64,000 nucleotides of DNA from JAFAXD01 sp051985675. GTDB taxonomy: Bacteria > Pseudomonadota > Alphaproteobacteria > Rhizobiales > Xanthobacteraceae. The notes under the pieces were generated by a model, which saw only the letters and a list, made by a program, of their open reading frames with translations, did no database searches and was not told the origin of the DNA. Below are positions 61,931-64,000 of this stretch, piece by piece (positions within the stretch are counted from its first letter, which is position 1; every line of letters begins with the position of its first letter). The position numbers were made by a program, and so were the translations under genes. The stretch spans positions 1-64,000 of the forward strand of contig JBPYFJ010000149.1 of NCBI GenBank assembly GCA_051985675.1, in the 5' to 3' direction.

Positions 61931-64000
61931 TTATTCCGCCGCCGTGCGAGCGGTGGCGCCGTCCTTCGTGGGCACGAATACCCGAATGAGCGCACTCTTG
62001 ACTGCGGCGTGGCGCGTGGGTGACGAAATCTGCGCGCCCAGGAGATCGGTCACATAAAATACGTCGACCACCCGTTCGCCGAACGTCGCGACGTGCGCGG
62101 AGGCTATGTTGAGATTGAGCTTAGAGAGCGTGGTGGTGAGGTCGTAGAGGAGCCCGGGCCGATCGAGGCCGCTTACTTCGACCACGGTGTAGCGGTTTGA
62201 CCACTGATTGTTGATGGAAATCTCCGGCTCGAGCGCGAACGCCTTAATGCGCGCCTTCGCGGGCACGCGCTTGGCCACCACCTCTGGCAGCTTGAAGTCT
62301 CCGGTCAAGGCCTTTTCGATCGTATCGGCGATTCGAATTGCGCGGCGCCCCTCGTCCGCGTCGAGATCGAACTCGCGCGAGACCGCAATCGTGTCGAGCG
62401 CCAAGCCGTCGGTTGTTGTGTAGATCTGGGCATCGACGATGTTGGCGCCGGTCATGGCGCAAGCGCCCGCGATGACGGAGAGGAGCCACGGATGGTCGGG
62501 CGCCAGCACGGTGAGCACGGTGACGCCGCGTGCCTTATCAAAGCCGACTGAGGTCGCGAGCGTCTTTCCGGCCGCTTCCGCCGAGCGCACGAAGCGCGCG
62601 TGCTCGAGCTTCGCCTGGAGGTCGACCTTGAGCCAATAGGCCGAGTAGTGCCGCGAGATGTAGCGATCGAGCTCTGGTTTGGGCCAGTCGTTGAGCTCGG
62701 CGCGAAACTCGGCTTGCGCCATCGCGACGCGGCGGGCGCGATCGACTTCGGAAAAGCCGCCGGTCACGGCGGGCTCGGTCTCGTAGTAGAGCGCCCGGAT
62801 GAGCTGGGCTTTCCAGCTGTTCCAGACGCCGGGACCGACGGCACGGATATCGGCGGTGGTCAGTATGGTCAGAAGCTTCATGCGCTCGAGCGATTGAACG
62901 ACCGCCGAGAAATTCTCCACGGTCTTGCGGTCCGACAGATCGCGCGACTGCGCGATCGTCGACATCACCAGGTGGTTCTCGATCAACCAGGCCACGGTCT
63001 CGGTCTCGCTCGGCGCAAGCCCGAAGCGCGGCCCGAGCCGGCGTGCGATGCGGGCGCCTACGATCGAATGATCCTCGACCCTGCCCTTGGCGATGTCGTG
63101 CAGGAACAAGGTGACGTAGAGGATTTCGCGATGGCGCGGTTGAATGCTGCGGAGGAGATCGTTGGCGAGCCCGTATTCCGGATTTTTGCCCGCCTCGATC
63201 TCGGCCAGCACGCCGACGCAGCGCAGCAGATGCTCATCAACGGTGTAATGATGATACATGTTGAACTGCATCATCGACACCACCCGGCCGAAGTCCGGGA
63301 TAAACGCGCCCAGTACGCCGACTTCGTTCATGCGGCGCAGCACGATTTCCGCGTCTTCGCGCGCAGTCAGGATTTCTAGAAACAGGCGATTGGCTTCCTC
63401 GTCCTCGCGCACCGCCTTGTCGATCAGACGAAGCGAGCGCGCGGCCGCCCGCATGGCGTCCGGATGGAATGCGAGCTTGTGCTTGAGGGCGACATGAAAG
63501 ATCCGGATCAGATTGACCGGATCGCGCTGAAAGACCTTGTCGGAAATGATGTTGATGCGATTGTAGTCGTCGAAGAACGCGTTGCCCGGCAGCTGCTGGG
63601 CGCGCGGCCGGGGACGCAGTTTGGCGACCATCCGGTTGAGCACCGGCACCGGCATTGCCTGCCGGCTTTCCAGCCCCGCGCACAGAATGGCGGTGAGATC
63701 GCCGACGTCCTTGGCGATCAGAAAGTAATGCTTCATGAAGCGTTCGACGTCCTGCAATCCCGGGCGGGCGCTGTAGCCGAGCCTCACCGCAATGTCGCGT
63801 TGGATGTCGAATGACAGCCGCTCCTCGGCGCGGCCTGCGACGAAGTGCATGTTGCAGCGAACCGCCCAGAGAAAATTCTCGCAGCGCTGAAAGATCTGGA
63901 ACTCGCGCTGGTCGAATACGTGGCGCTCGACCAGCTCGCGCGGCTCGCGCACCCGGTAGACGTACTTGGCGATCCAGAACAACGTGTGCAAATCGCGCAG
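61931..64000 (-). CDS. glnD: [Protein-PII] uridylyltransferase GlnD, C-terminal two thirds
   Basis: Bifunctional sensor of glutamine that uridylylates PII and removes UMP. 689 codons lie in the window and the gene runs off the right edge; full GlnD has about 930 residues. The nucleotidyltransferase active site itself is outside. Visible are the end of the transferase half (LHTLFWIAKYVYRV), the HD domain (HHYTVDEHLLRCVGVL, LFLHDIAKGRVEDHS), and two C-terminal ACT domains (VLTVLAPDHPWLLSVIAGACAMTGANIVDAQIYT and VVEVSGLDRPGLLYDLTTTLSKLNLNIASAHVAT). Links this window's urea/urease block to nitrogen control. Confidence 0.95.
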   Translation of the reverse strand: MRDLHTLFWIAKYVYRVREPRELVERHVFDQREFQIFQRCENFLWAVRCNMHFVAGRAEERLSFDIQRDIAVRLGYSARPGLQDVERFMKHYFLIAKDVGDLTAILCAGLESRQAMPVPVLNRMVAKLRPRPRAQQLPGNAFFDDYNRINIISDKVFQRDPVNLIRIFHVALKHKLAFHPDAMRAAARSLRLIDKAVREDEEANRLFLEILTAREDAEIVLRRMNEVGVLGAFIPDFGRVVSMMQFNMYHHYTVDEHLLRCVGVLAEIEAGKNPEYGLANDLLRSIQPRHREILYVTLFLHDIAKGRVEDHSIVGARIARRLGPRFGLAPSETETVAWLIENHLVMSTIAQSRDLSDRKTVENFSAVVQSLERMKLLTILTTADIRAVGPGVWNSWKAQLIRALYYETEPAVTGGFSEVDRARRVAMAQAEFRAELNDWPKPELDRYISRHYSAYWLKVDLQAKLEHARFVRSAEAAGKTLATSVGFDKARGVTVLTVLAPDHPWLLSVIAGACAMTGANIVDAQIYTTTDGLALDTIAVSREFDLDADEGRRAIRIADTIEKALTGDFKLPEVVAKRVPAKARIKAFALEPEISINNQWSNRYTVVEVSGLDRPGLLYDLTTTLSKLNLNIASAHVATFGERVVDVFYVTDLLGAQISSPTRHAAVKSALIRVFVPTKDGATARTAAE

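Overview
This window is high-GC DNA from an alphaproteobacterium, most probably a soil or rhizosphere member of the Hyphomicrobiales (Bradyrhizobium / Xanthobacteraceae-like). The grounds are the urtABCDE-ureDABCEFG order, a RegB/RegA (ActS/ActR) redox pair, an MmcB-type protein, a PHA granule-region protein plus PHA depolymerase, several tripartite tricarboxylate (Bug-type) binding proteins, a second IF-1-like protein, a candidate CtrA box and the style of the intergenic palindromes. No tRNA, rRNA, CRISPR array, phage or insertion sequence was recognised. The window reads as ordinary chromosome rich in transport and catabolism.

Region 1 (1-9937, +) is a nitrogen-scavenging block: the high-affinity urea ABC transporter (urtA partial, urtBCDE) runs directly into a complete urease operon (ureDABCEFG). 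Region 2 (9941-18001) holds transporters: a tctCBA tripartite transporter on the minus strand, then a branched-chain amino acid/amide-type ABC system whose binding protein (+) converges on its own livHMGF genes (-), with a strong terminator between them. Two types of palindromic repeat flank these units.

Region 3 (18041-33496) is mixed metabolism: an FAD monooxygenase, a 3-hydroxyisobutyrate-dehydrogenase-like reductase, a GlcG/HbpS protein, two LLM flavin oxidoreductases, MmcB, a small secreted protein, an amidohydrolase/small protein/Rieske unit, the RegA regulator and a RegB kinase coupled to a flavodiiron-like metallo-beta-lactamase protein, a PHA-related small protein, an M20 peptidase and an orphan CoxL/XdhA-like molybdenum subunit. 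Region 4 (33659-36871) has a radical SAM protein, a GbsR/MarR regulator with a palindrome lying over its start codon, and a DUF4166 protein.

Region 5 (36930-48478) looks like accessory catabolism: a divergent enolase-superfamily protein, a GST, a Bug-type binding protein, an extradiol (VOC) dioxygenase and an amidohydrolase on the plus strand, converging on MFS, DoxX, alpha/beta hydrolase, Cys-less isochorismatase-fold and fumarylacetoacetate-hydrolase-like genes on the minus strand, followed by a TolA/TonB-like gene and pobA. Together they suggest uptake and ring cleavage of an unidentified aromatic or heterocyclic acid.

Region 6 (48612-64000) is mostly housekeeping: a DEAD-box helicase, an IF-1 paralogue and a cold-shock protein in one RNA-remodelling cluster, a B12-binding radical SAM protein, a two-gene ABC exporter, PHA depolymerase, a YgjP-type metallopeptidase, a Bcr/CflA exporter, penicillin-binding protein 1A, a lipoprotein and the C-terminal two thirds of GlnD.
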